7,224 nucleotides of DNA, taken from positions 1 to 7,224 of the forward strand of contig JAJYWW010000076.1 of assembly GCA_021791295.1 (NCBI GenBank), read 5' to 3'. The stretch comes from a bacterium (GTDB taxonomy: Bacteria > SZUA-79 > Acidulodesulfobacterales > Acidulodesulfobacteraceae). Positions 1 to 5,909 of this stretch are shown piece after piece. The notes beneath the pieces are model-generated. The model saw only the letters and a list, made by a program, of their open reading frames with translations, had not been told where the DNA came from and made no database searches. Each line of letters opens with the position of its first letter. Within the stretch, counting starts at the first letter, position 1. A program made the position numbers and the translations under genes.

Positions 1-879
1 TATTTTTATAAGAGGAAGATTTATTACGAATGCGCCGAGCTTCTTAAGTTTTCCCGACAGCGTTCCCGATTGCCCCTCGCCTCTGGTAACTATAACGCTT
101 AAACCGCTTAACTGCCTCGTCTCGAACCAGTTCAGCGTATTTCTTAATTTTACGACGTTGCCCACTATTAATATCATCGGACTTTTTAATCCTTTTTTTT
201 CTACCTCTTCGGCTATAGTGCTTAAAGTGCCTACAGCGGCTTTCTGGTTTAAGGTAGTTCCTTCCTGAATAACCGCGCAGGGAGTATCTTTATCTTTTCC
301 TGCTTTTATTAAATTTCTAGTATTGGAATCTAAATTTTTATAACCCATTAATATGACTATAGTATCGGCTCCCGCCAATCCTTTCCAGTTTATCGTGCTT
401 TTTTCCTTATGCTCCCCCTCATGTCCCGTAACGATGGCTACCGTAGAAGCGTAATCCCTGTGGGTCAGCGGTATTCCCGCATAAGCCGGAACGGCAAAGG
501 AAGAAGAAATACCCGGTATTACCTCAAATTCGATATTGTCTTTAAACAGCCTTTCTGCTTCTTCCCCGCCTCTTCCGAAAAGATAGGGGTCGCCGCCCTT
601 AAGCCTTAAAACGACGCTGTTGTTTTTAGCTTTTTCCGCAAGAAGTTCGTTGATGGAATATTGAGGAAGAGTGTGGTTTGAAGATCTTTTCCCTGCATAA
701 ATTATTTCGCATCCTTCTTTTGCGTAAGATAAAATTTCCTCGGAAATAAGGCTGTCATATACTATTACGTCGGCTTCGCCGAGAATTCTTTTGGTTTTAA
801 GCGTAAGCAGTTCAGGATCTCCGGGTCCGGCTCCTGCAAGATAAACTTTGCCCGTTTTTTTAACTTCTTCAGTCTTCAT
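1..879 (-). CDS. cobA-hemD: Fused uroporphyrinogen-III C-methyltransferase / uroporphyrinogen-III synthase (3' end beyond the window)
   Basis: The reading frame is open from ATG at 879 to base 1 (293 codons) with no stop, so the C-terminus lies outside. Residues about 10-250 form a complete SUMT domain (SAM-dependent methylation of uroporphyrinogen III at C2 and C7 to precorrin-2). Visible motifs are the N-terminal glycine-rich loop GAGPGDP (16-22), LRLKGGDPYLFGRGGEE (91-107), PGISSS (122-127) and GIPLTHRDYAS (135-145). From about residue 265 the sequence changes to a HemD-like start (SVIVTRGEGQSG, then a Rossmann-like strand and helix). HemD closes hydroxymethylbilane to uroporphyrinogen III. 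Only about 30 residues of HemD are seen, so the second domain is inferred from this start and from known CobA-HemD fusions in clostridia and delta-proteobacteria. The gene follows hemC after 63 AT-rich bases. A weak AAGGGA lies about 12 bases before the ATG. Methyltransferase certain, fusion very likely. Confidence 0.93.
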   Translation of the reverse strand, partial: MKTEEVKKTGKVYLAGAGPGDPELLTLKTKRILGEADVIVYDSLISEEILSYAKEGCEIIYAGKRSSNHTLPQYSINELLAEKAKNNSVVLRLKGGDPYLFGRGGEEAERLFKDNIEFEVIPGISSSFAVPAYAGIPLTHRDYASTVAIVTGHEGEHKEKSTINWKGLAGADTIVILMGYKNLDSNTRNLIKAGKDKDTPCAVIQEGTTLNQKAAVGTLSTIAEEVEKKGLKSPMILIVGNVVKLRNTLNWFETRQLSGLSVIVTRGEGQSGTLSGKLKKLGAFVINLPLIKI

Positions 880-942
880 ATGTTCTTATAATCCCTTTTA
901 TAATTTAGTTATTTTATTATTAATATTTTTGTTTTGTTTATT
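880..942 (-). other. AT-rich gap between hemC and cobA-hemD
   Basis: The 63 bases between the hemC stop (TGA) and the cobA-hemD ATG are almost pure A and T. I find no hairpin, U-tract terminator, clear promoter pair or small gene here; only AAGGGA about 12 bases before the ATG. It probably lies within one transcript, as an unstructured leader. Confidence 0.4.
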
Positions 943-1899
943 TCACAAATTATTTTTCCCGAGTATTCCAATAGCGCCTTTTTCGATAAGCCTTAAGGCT
1001 AAGCCGTTACCGATATTTTCATAATCTTCTTTCTTGCCTTTAAATTCGTCTTCCAAATATTCCCCTGCCGTATTTGAAACAAAACCTTTTATGTAAATTT
1101 CACCGTCTTTAATGTAAGCATATGCACCTACCGGCGAAGCGCACCCGCAGTCCAATGCCCTAATGCACGCCCTTTCCGCAAAAACCGCCTTAAACGTGTC
1201 TTCGTCGTTTAAAGGTTTCATAAATTCTTTAATATCGTCTCTGCCTGTTCTATATTCTACTGCTATTACCCCCTGTCCGCACTGGGGTATATATATAGAA
1301 GGGTCTAAATAAGCGTCTATATAAGACTGAAGATTAAGTCTGGCTAATCCTGAAGACGATAAAACTATCGCATCGAAAAAACCTTTTTTAACTTTTTCGA
1401 GTCTAGTATCTATATTGCCTCTCAAAGGTTCAAATATAAGCCCTTCGGAATATCTGTCCAAAAGAGAGCGCCTTCTTAAACTTGAAGTGCCGACGATCGC
1501 GCCTTTTTTTAAAAGTCCAGTTAAATCTTGGATATAACCCGTTAAAAGCGATTGCGGTTTTTCCTTAAGTATTATGCAGTCGCTTGGATCGTCTCTTTTA
1601 AGGGTTACGCCTATTTCCAAGCCTTCCGGAATTACTTGAGGCACGTCTTTTAAACTGTGGACGGCAATGTCTATATCTCCGCTAAAAAGCGCTTCTTCTA
1701 TTTCTTTGACGAACAAACCTTTTCCGCCGAAACTGCTAAGCGAAGCATTTAAAATTTTATCTCCGGTCGTTTTTACCGTGATGATTTCTATGCTTATATT
1801 CTCATTTGAACTTTTGCAATGCGATTCCAGCCTGTTTTTAACGAGATTTGCCTGGTATAAAGCCAGTTTGCTTCCTCTTGTTCCTAATTTGATTTTCAA
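943..1899 (-). CDS. hemC: Hydroxymethylbilane synthase (porphobilinogen deaminase), TTG start
   Basis: This cytoplasmic enzyme joins four porphobilinogen units into hydroxymethylbilane, using a dipyrromethane cofactor bound to a cysteine. The 318-residue product is full length for the family. It begins KIKLGTRGSKLAL (2-14), and shows HSLKDVP (81-87, with the catalytic Asp85), GTSSLRR (137-143), EPLRGNIDTRL (157-167) and the cofactor loop CGCASPVG (251-258). By alignment to the usual GGC-x-x-P motif, Cys253 carries the cofactor; a second cysteine sits two residues earlier. The start codon is TTG (plus-strand caa at 1897-1899), because the family N-terminus begins right there, no in-frame ATG or GTG lies nearby, and AAAGG stands about 6-8 bases upstream. 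Residues about 114-130 hold roughly ten more residues than E. coli HemC as I remember it. The gene starts 11 bases after the hemA stop and ends in TGA, so it is co-transcribed with hemA. Confidence 0.97.
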   Translation of the reverse strand: MKIKLGTRGSKLALYQANLVKNRLESHCKSSNENISIEIITVKTTGDKILNASLSSFGGKGLFVKEIEEALFSGDIDIAVHSLKDVPQVIPEGLEIGVTLKRDDPSDCIILKEKPQSLLTGYIQDLTGLLKKGAIVGTSSLRRRSLLDRYSEGLIFEPLRGNIDTRLEKVKKGFFDAIVLSSSGLARLNLQSYIDAYLDPSIYIPQCGQGVIAVEYRTGRDDIKEFMKPLNDEDTFKAVFAERACIRALDCGCASPVGAYAYIKDGEIYIKGFVSNTAGEYLEDEFKGKKEDYENIGNGLALRLIEKGAIGILGKNNL

Positions 1900-1903
1900 A
1901 ATG

Positions 1904-1909
1904 CGCCTT
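1904..1909 (-). promoter_or_regulatory. Ribosome binding site that decides the TTG start of hemC
   Basis: On the minus strand the bases between the hemA stop and hemC read AAAGGCGCATT followed by TTG. The AAAGG core, 6-8 bases before TTG, is the only Shine-Dalgarno-like match nearby. It supports the TTG at 1899 as the start, and it lies wholly in the 11-base gap. Confidence 0.55.
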
Positions 1910-1910
1910 T

Positions 1911-3314
1911 TTATTTTACAAGTTTTATTTTAGTTTCATTATATAACGTCTCCGATCCCAATCCGGATTCCGATTCCGCGGTATGCTTTTTGGAAACATC
2001 TTTAGAAATATCGGGGGAATCTTCGGCATCAAGATTAAAAAGAGCCTTGACGGTTTTAATAGAATTTATTCCGTCTGGGTTTAAAGACGACTTTTTAATA
2101 AGCATGGTCGGTTCGTGAAGCAGTTTGTTGGTTAAAGAATTAACTGCTATATCTTTTTCTTTTTCGTCGGTTATATATCTCGACAATTCGGATTCAAGCA
2201 GATTTTTAATTTTATTCCTTAAAGATATTATAACCGGAACGGTATTCAACGATTCTTTCCAGTTCATAAACTCGCCTACCGCGGCATTTATCAAATCTAC
2301 AGCCGCATCGGCTTCATGCTTTCTGATTTCGATGTTGTTTTCTATCATTTTCCCGATGTCGTCGATGTCGAATAAATAAACGTTGGGTATTTTATTTATT
2401 TCCGGATCTATGTTTCTCGGCATAGAAATATCGATTAAAAATAGAGGTTTCTGTTTGCGCATTTTTATTACAGGTAATATATCTTCATACTTTAATATAT
2501 AATCTTCCGAACCGGTCGAACACAAAACGATATCTGAATTCGGCAAGTTTTTATAATATTCCGAAAAATCTATTACGTTTAAATATGTTTTTTCCTTATC
2601 TTCAAAAGATTCTTCGACGAACCTGAGCGCTTTATCGGGGGTTCTGTTTGCTATATTGATATTTTTTACGCCGTATTTTATAAAATGTTTTACGGTAAGT
2701 TTGCCCATTTCGCCGGCACCGAGAAGAAGCACTTTTTTATCTTCCAAACCGTTAAAAATTTTGCGGGACAGTTCTACGGCGGCATAGCTGACCGACACGG
2801 GAGAAGCCGCTATTTTAGTTTCCGTTCTGACCGTTTTTGCGCAGTTAAAAGCTTTATGGAACAGTTTATTTAAAAACTGGCCGCTGGTATTAAACTTGCA
2901 CGCCTCATTATAAGCTCCTTTTAACTGTCCAAGTATCTGCGGTTCGCCTATTATCATGGAGTCTAAACTTGACGCTACCGTAAAAAGATGTCTTACGGCA
3001 TCTTCGTTAAGATACATATATAAAATTTTTTCCTTTTCCAAATCGTCGAAAAAATATTTAGCGATGTAATTTTTAATCGCATGTCCGCCTTTTCCCTGAG
3101 TCCAGTAAGAAAGATTCATAATAAATTCGGATCTGTTGCATGTCGTAAGAACGGCTATTTCTTTTATAAGCTGTCTGCCGGTTTCATCTTTAAGTTCAAG
3201 CAGTTTTGATGTAAACTCCAGCCTCAATTCCGGCGTGAGAAGTTTTTTTGAAACCGTTTCTCTTTCGCTTATATTTGAGGTTTTATGATTTAACCCAATA
3301 ATTAAAATATCCAT
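1911..3314 (-). CDS. hemA: Glutamyl-tRNA reductase with an extended C-terminal tail
   Basis: HemA reduces glutamyl-tRNA(Glu) with NADPH to glutamate-1-semialdehyde, the first committed step of C5-pathway tetrapyrrole synthesis. The catalytic domain is complete: GLNHKTSNISERE (7-19), the nucleophile motif TTCNRSE (57-63, Cys59), and VRHLFTVASSLDSMIIGEPQILGQLK (107-132, conserved His109). Next come TETKIAASPVSVSYAAVEL (164-182) and an NADPH-binding Rossmann fold with VLLLGAGEMGKL (195-206) and ANRT (222-225). DISMPRNIDPEI lies at 295-306, and a helical dimerization domain spans about 325-427. At 467 residues it is some 30-45 longer than most relatives; the excess is a polar, acidic and serine-rich tail from about 428 ending in KIKLVK. 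The gene starts 38 bases after the HemX-like gene and runs into hemC, 11 bases on. No Shine-Dalgarno sequence precedes its ATG; a TATAAT lies 7 bases upstream instead. GluTR is often the regulated step, and the neighbouring membrane protein may take part in that. Confidence 0.98.
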   Translation of the reverse strand: MDILIIGLNHKTSNISERETVSKKLLTPELRLEFTSKLLELKDETGRQLIKEIAVLTTCNRSEFIMNLSYWTQGKGGHAIKNYIAKYFFDDLEKEKILYMYLNEDAVRHLFTVASSLDSMIIGEPQILGQLKGAYNEACKFNTSGQFLNKLFHKAFNCAKTVRTETKIAASPVSVSYAAVELSRKIFNGLEDKKVLLLGAGEMGKLTVKHFIKYGVKNINIANRTPDKALRFVEESFEDKEKTYLNVIDFSEYYKNLPNSDIVLCSTGSEDYILKYEDILPVIKMRKQKPLFLIDISMPRNIDPEINKIPNVYLFDIDDIGKMIENNIEIRKHEADAAVDLINAAVGEFMNWKESLNTVPVIISLRNKIKNLLESELSRYITDEKEKDIAVNSLTNKLLHEPTMLIKKSSLNPDGINSIKTVKALFNLDAEDSPDISKDVSKKHTAESESGLGSETLYNETKIKLVK

Positions 3315-3321
3315 AAAATTT

Positions 3322-3327
3322 ATTATA
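3322..3327 (-). promoter_or_regulatory. Possible -10 box (TATAAT) just upstream of hemA
   Basis: The minus strand reads TAGTATAATAAATTTT and then ATG of hemA. A perfect TATAAT ends 8 bases before the A of ATG, so transcription from it would start at or next to the start codon and give a nearly leaderless hemA message. That would fit the lack of a ribosome binding site. No good TTGACA-like -35 box is found at 16-18 bases spacing (a weak TTAATA occurs at 19). In such AT-rich DNA the match could be chance. Confidence 0.25.
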
Positions 3328-3352
3328 CTATAATATTTCTTAAATTTATTAA

Positions 3353-4171
3353 TTATTCAAATCCGTGAAAAGCCGGAAAAAAATAAAAAGAGAAACTCAA
3401 ACTGGCCAATATAAGCATAAAACCCATAATACTAAATACTGCAGCCCTTTTTCCTCTTAAACCTTTCGCCATTCTTTCATGCAGCAAAACCGCATAAATA
3501 AACCACGTTATCAAAGATATAATTTCGATAGGCTTGACGACTAAAAATGTTTTAAACAAGGAACTCGACAGATAAATCCCCATAACTATTCCTATAGTTA
3601 TAAACGGGAAACCTACTTTTAAACAAATATAGTTTATATTATCCAGCAGTTCTAAATTGTAGCCCCCGCTTGAAGGCATATCTAAGATTTTTAAATTCTT
3701 TTTACTCTTTATTTTTCTTTCCTGAAAAATATATATTAAAGAAACTATAAAAGCAAGGGCAAAAAGGGAATCGCCTATCAATATCAGCAGTATATGAGTG
3801 AGGAGAATAATTCTGTCCGTATTTTCCATAACCGGTCTTACATGTACATGCGGAACAAAAAAAGCTATTATCAAATTTAGCGCGACTAAAGGGGTAATAT
3901 ATAGTAAAATATATTCGACTTTATAAAAAAAGCCGAATATTACCACTACCGACATCAAAATCCATGCATTAAAAAAAACGAATCTGTCTATATGGACAGG
4001 CACCGCAAACCCTTTAATTCCCAAAAATGTTAAAAAAATTATGCTCTGGCATATAAAACCTGCATAAATTAAATAGATAAAAAGTTTATAATATTTTTTG
4101 TCTTTAAACGCAAAAACAATATAAGAAAAAATATATATAATTAAAGGAATTAAATACAGTTCTTTAAGCAT
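3353..4171 (-). CDS. CcsA/HemX-like integral membrane protein with degenerate WWD motif
   Basis: The 272-residue protein is strongly hydrophobic, with about eight membrane segments (roughly 4-22, 29-51, 65-82, 87-105, 122-148, 186-209, 215-231, 243-265). Its pattern fits the cytochrome c assembly/HemX family (CcsA-like): THILLILIGDSLFALAFIVS (125-144), a basic loop with QERKIKSKK (150-158), LELLDNINYICLKVGFPFITIG (173-194), and ITWFIYAVLLHERMAKGLRGKRAA (221-244). Candidate heme-ligand histidines are His126 and His231; further histidines lie at 60, 108, 110 and 269. The usual tryptophan-rich motif ending DPKE before the ITW segment is largely lost: residues 206-218 keep only Pro214 and Glu216. 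Its place directly before hemA, 7 bases after the precorrin-2 dehydrogenase, recalls HemX of Bacillus, which lowers HemA levels, and the CcsA-like gene in delta-proteobacterial hem operons. Family membership is clear, the job is not: heme handling, cytochrome c assembly or HemA control are all possible. No resB/ccsB partner is in the window. Confidence 0.85.
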   Translation of the reverse strand: MLKELYLIPLIIYIFSYIVFAFKDKKYYKLFIYLIYAGFICQSIIFLTFLGIKGFAVPVHIDRFVFFNAWILMSVVVIFGFFYKVEYILLYITPLVALNLIIAFFVPHVHVRPVMENTDRIILLTHILLILIGDSLFALAFIVSLIYIFQERKIKSKKNLKILDMPSSGGYNLELLDNINYICLKVGFPFITIGIVMGIYLSSSLFKTFLVVKPIEIISLITWFIYAVLLHERMAKGLRGKRAAVFSIMGFMLILASLSFSFYFFPAFHGFE

Positions 4172-4178
4172 TGCGTTT

Positions 4179-4823
4179 TTATGCCCTCTTAATAAAATTG
4201 CTTATAAAAAGACTTGCTTCGGAAAATCGTTTATCCTTTATAAGCTCGAAAAGGTCAGAATTAATTAGTTCTTCAAAAAGTTCTTGATTTTTACTCTGAG
4301 GATATTTTTTTAATTTAATCTCTTTTCTTATAAAACCGAGGATTTTAACGTAAGTATCGTATTCTTCACCGTAAACTTTTTCTAAATCTTCCCTGATTTT
4401 TCTGGCAAGCCTCGGACTGTGTCCGCTCGTAAAAATCGCTATATCGAATTCGCCCCTCGAAACAAGCGCCGGAAGGGTAAAAGTACAAAAATCCGGCTTG
4501 TCGGCGACATTTATTAAAATATTTTTTTTAACGCATCTTTCGTAAAGTTTTTTTTCCATCCTGGAATTTTCTTCTCCTGCCGATACTGCGCAAAAAACGG
4601 CAAACGCTCCTTCCTCATCACCGGTCTCATATCCTCTTTCAATAATTTTTATGGCGCTTTTATCGGCAAGTTTTTTAATTTCTTCCGATATTTCAGGAGC
4701 TATAACGGTTATATCGGCTCCGCGTTCGTTAAGCCTTTCGACTTTTCTGGAAGCGACCGAACCGCCGCCGACGACGAGGACTTTTTTTCCGGCAATATTA
4801 AGGTTGACGGGATAATATTTCAT
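4179..4823 (-). CDS. Precorrin-2 dehydrogenase (single-domain siroheme synthase, CysG N-terminal/Met8 type)
   Basis: This family oxidizes precorrin-2 to sirohydrochlorin with NAD+; some members also insert Fe2+ to make siroheme. The 214 residues correspond to the CysG N-terminal module alone; the methyltransferase half is encoded separately by cobA at the left end of the window. Visible are NLNIAGKKVLVVGGGSVASRKVERL (7-31, NAD-binding glycine loop), NVADKPDFCTFTLPALVSRGEF (105-126, with the conserved Asp108) and the TSGHSPRLARKIREDLE stretch (132-148), which carries the serine-proline signature. A helical tail follows (about 150-214). ATG at 4823 shares one base with the AMMECR1 stop (TAATG), and GGTGA lies 8 bases before it, so translational coupling is likely. 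Whether it also acts as ferrochelatase cannot be read from sequence; a separate CbiK- or SirB-type chelatase may exist elsewhere. It makes substrate for siroheme, and possibly for B12 or siroheme-dependent heme synthesis. Confidence 0.93.
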   Translation of the reverse strand: MKYYPVNLNIAGKKVLVVGGGSVASRKVERLNERGADITVIAPEISEEIKKLADKSAIKIIERGYETGDEEGAFAVFCAVSAGEENSRMEKKLYERCVKKNILINVADKPDFCTFTLPALVSRGEFDIAIFTSGHSPRLARKIREDLEKVYGEEYDTYVKILGFIRKEIKLKKYPQSKNQELFEELINSDLFELIKDKRFSEASLFISNFIKRA

Positions 4824-5395
4824 TAATTTTCACCGAAAACGATAGCCGAAAAAATAAGAATTTCGGCGCCTTGCTTATAAGCGTCGGGAGGAAGACCGGC
4901 TTTCATCGAAACCGCCTCCAAAAACTGCCGCCTGTCCATATCGTTTTCGGCAGCGACTTGGGGAAGCAGAACTCCGTGACGACCGTTTTTTATAATATAT
5001 AGACCGTGTTTGCCTATTTCTATTTTTTCAAGGTCGTCTATTTTTTGCAGCGGCGTCAAAACAGATATTTCTATTTTGACGTTTTTAAGTTCGGCAGCGT
5101 CGATCGGCATAAATCTGGGGTCGCTGAAAGCCGCTTCTTTTGCCATGTTATAAACGTTTTGATAAACGGGGATATTAAAGTTAAAATTGCCTATGCATCC
5201 CCTTAATTGCTCTCCTTTTGTTTTAAGAGTAACGAATACGCCTGCGTCCGCTTTAAGATTATCCGTCAACGAAGAAATTAAGTCTTTCGAGTTAATATAT
5301 AAATCTTTGCTGCGGTTAAAACTGTCCTCTATCGATTTTCTGGCTATTTTCAGCAAAACCGACTTTTCGTTTTCCGTTAAATCGTAATTTTTCAT
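4823..5395 (-). CDS. AMMECR1-domain protein (AmmeMemoRadiSam system protein A-like)
   Basis: From ATG at 5395 the product has 190 residues, the usual size for a stand-alone bacterial AMMECR1 protein. Conserved blocks are LRGCIGNF (64-71), AAFSDPRFMPI (88-98), IEISVLTPLQKI (108-119), IGKHGLYI (127-134), GVLLPQVAAE (141-150), RQFLEAVSMKAGLP (156-169) and a C-terminal IFSAIVFGE (181-189). The biochemical role of the family is unknown. Bacterial members often sit beside MEMO1-family and radical SAM genes, and neither is in this window. The start was chosen because GAGG lies 8 bases before this ATG and the family N-terminus begins here; a TTG 18 bases upstream would overlap the OsmC stop and has no better support. 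The gene lies 11 bases after the OsmC-like gene and shares one base with the precorrin-2 dehydrogenase (TAATG), so it is probably translated together with it. Family sure, function unknown. Confidence 0.93.
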   Translation of the reverse strand: MKNYDLTENEKSVLLKIARKSIEDSFNRSKDLYINSKDLISSLTDNLKADAGVFVTLKTKGEQLRGCIGNFNFNIPVYQNVYNMAKEAAFSDPRFMPIDAAELKNVKIEISVLTPLQKIDDLEKIEIGKHGLYIIKNGRHGVLLPQVAAENDMDRRQFLEAVSMKAGLPPDAYKQGAEILIFSAIVFGEN

Positions 5396-5402
5396 TTTTA
5401 TC

Positions 5403-5407
5403 GCCTC
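5403..5407 (-). promoter_or_regulatory. Ribosome binding site that decides the ATG start of the AMMECR1 gene
   Basis: The minus strand reads TAGAGGCGATAAAA and then ATG. The GAGG core overlaps the last base of the OsmC-like stop codon (TAG) and stands 8 bases from the ATG at 5395. It favours that start over the TTG at 5413, which lies upstream of this site. Confidence 0.65.
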
Positions 5408-5829
5408 TAACAATTTTTAATTTTATACGACCATTCTATATCTACGCACTGTTTCAGCATAGCCCAGACGCTGCAGTATTTATCTTTAGAAAGTTCTATA
5501 GACCTTTGAACCGCCTGTTCATCAATATTTTCGCCGGTAAATTCATAAATTACGGATATTTTTGTAAAAACTCTCGGATGAGTATCTGCCCTCTCACCCG
5601 TAACGTTAACCTTAAAATCTGTTACGACTTGCTTTTTTTTCTTTAAAATTGATATTATGTCCATAGAACTGCATCCGGCAAGACTTACCATAATCAAGTC
5701 GGTCGGCCTAATTCCGGCTTCGTCGCCCCCGGTATCTTTAGACGTATCCAATAATATAGAATAGTTTTCATTATGTTCGGAAACGGCCTTAAACTGCAAA
5801 TTTTTTAGATATTCTAATTTTATCCCCAT
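5407..5829 (-). CDS. OsmC-family protein, YhfA-like subgroup
   Basis: The family consists of small cytoplasmic thiol proteins; OsmC and Ohr reduce organic hydroperoxides, while the YhfA-like subgroup has no firmly assigned substrate. The 140-residue product has the complete fold and both family cysteines: Cys53 in LAGCSSMDIISILKKKKQ (50-67) and Cys119 in ELSKDKYCSVWAMLK (112-126). GIRPTDLIMVSLAGC (39-53) and the strand segment HPRVFTKISVIYEFTG (84-99) match the arrangement of E. coli YhfA as I remember it (PSPMEMVLMAAGGCS, SAEKYCSVA). The ATG at 5829 is preceded by AGGAGG, the strongest ribosome binding site in the window. The gene opens the left block after an 80-base spacer that carries a hairpin, and is followed 11 bases later by the AMMECR1 gene. 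A protective thiol role beside heme synthesis would make sense but is inference. Confidence 0.93.
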   Translation of the reverse strand: MGIKLEYLKNLQFKAVSEHNENYSILLDTSKDTGGDEAGIRPTDLIMVSLAGCSSMDIISILKKKKQVVTDFKVNVTGERADTHPRVFTKISVIYEFTGENIDEQAVQRSIELSKDKYCSVWAMLKQCVDIEWSYKIKNC

Positions 5830-5833
5830 GATG

Positions 5834-5839
5834 CCTCCT
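5834..5839 (-). promoter_or_regulatory. Strong Shine-Dalgarno sequence of the OsmC-like gene
   Basis: The minus strand reads GAGGAGGCATC directly before ATG at 5829. A full AGGAGG with a short 4-base spacer is clearly stronger than any other ribosome binding site in the window, which suggests high or independent translation of this gene. Confidence 0.8.
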
Positions 5840-5871
5840 CCAATTTATGACGAATACGTTTACAATTTGCG

Positions 5872-5900
5872 GCTGTACCGGAATTGATTTCCGATACGGC
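5872..5900 (-). terminator. Hairpin downstream of gpsA without a U-tract; possible weak terminator or processing site
   Basis: On the minus strand GCCGTATCGGAA, loop ATCAA, then TTCCGGTACAGC form a 12-pair stem with one C-A mismatch and one G-U pair. It starts 9 bases after the gpsA stop. No run of T follows on either strand (the minus strand goes on CGCAAATTG; the plus strand AATTTATTATT), so it is not a classical intrinsic terminator. It could be a weak or Rho-assisted terminator, an mRNA-processing or stabilizing stem, or a binding site. The stem is seen directly; the role is inferred. Confidence 0.4.
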
Positions 5901-5909
5901 AATTTATTA

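Larger units (their letters stand above)
5830..5909 (-). other. Intergenic spacer between gpsA and the OsmC-like gene
   Basis: This 80-base spacer is the longest gap in the window. From gpsA onward (minus strand) it holds an AT-rich lead-in, a 29-base hairpin (5872-5900), an AT-rich stretch without a convincing -35/-10 pair, and the AGGAGG ribosome binding site. If the left block has its own promoter it should lie here, but I cannot point to it. Confidence 0.5.

Noticed and set aside
409..609. Plus-strand open frame over the methyltransferase region
   Set aside because: It lies antisense to a conserved SUMT domain, its product resembles nothing I know, and it has no supporting start signal. 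The same holds for the plus-strand frames at 1667-1933, 2125-2379, 2685-2873, 5006-5206, 5187-5387, 6289-6624 and 6998-7222.
880..942. Promoter or riboswitch before cobA-hemD
   Set aside because: The 63 bases are too short and too A/T-simple for a cobalamin or other riboswitch, show no stem, and have no -35/-10 pair that stands out from the AT background.
5396..5413. TTG at 5413 as the start of the AMMECR1 protein
   Set aside because: It would overlap the OsmC-like stop and add six residues. The ATG at 5395 has GAGG at the right distance and fits the family N-terminus.
5872..5909. Classical Rho-independent terminator after gpsA
   Set aside because: The stem is good, but there is no run of T after it on the minus strand, and the plus-strand flank is only AT-rich. 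It is kept as a hairpin of uncertain role.
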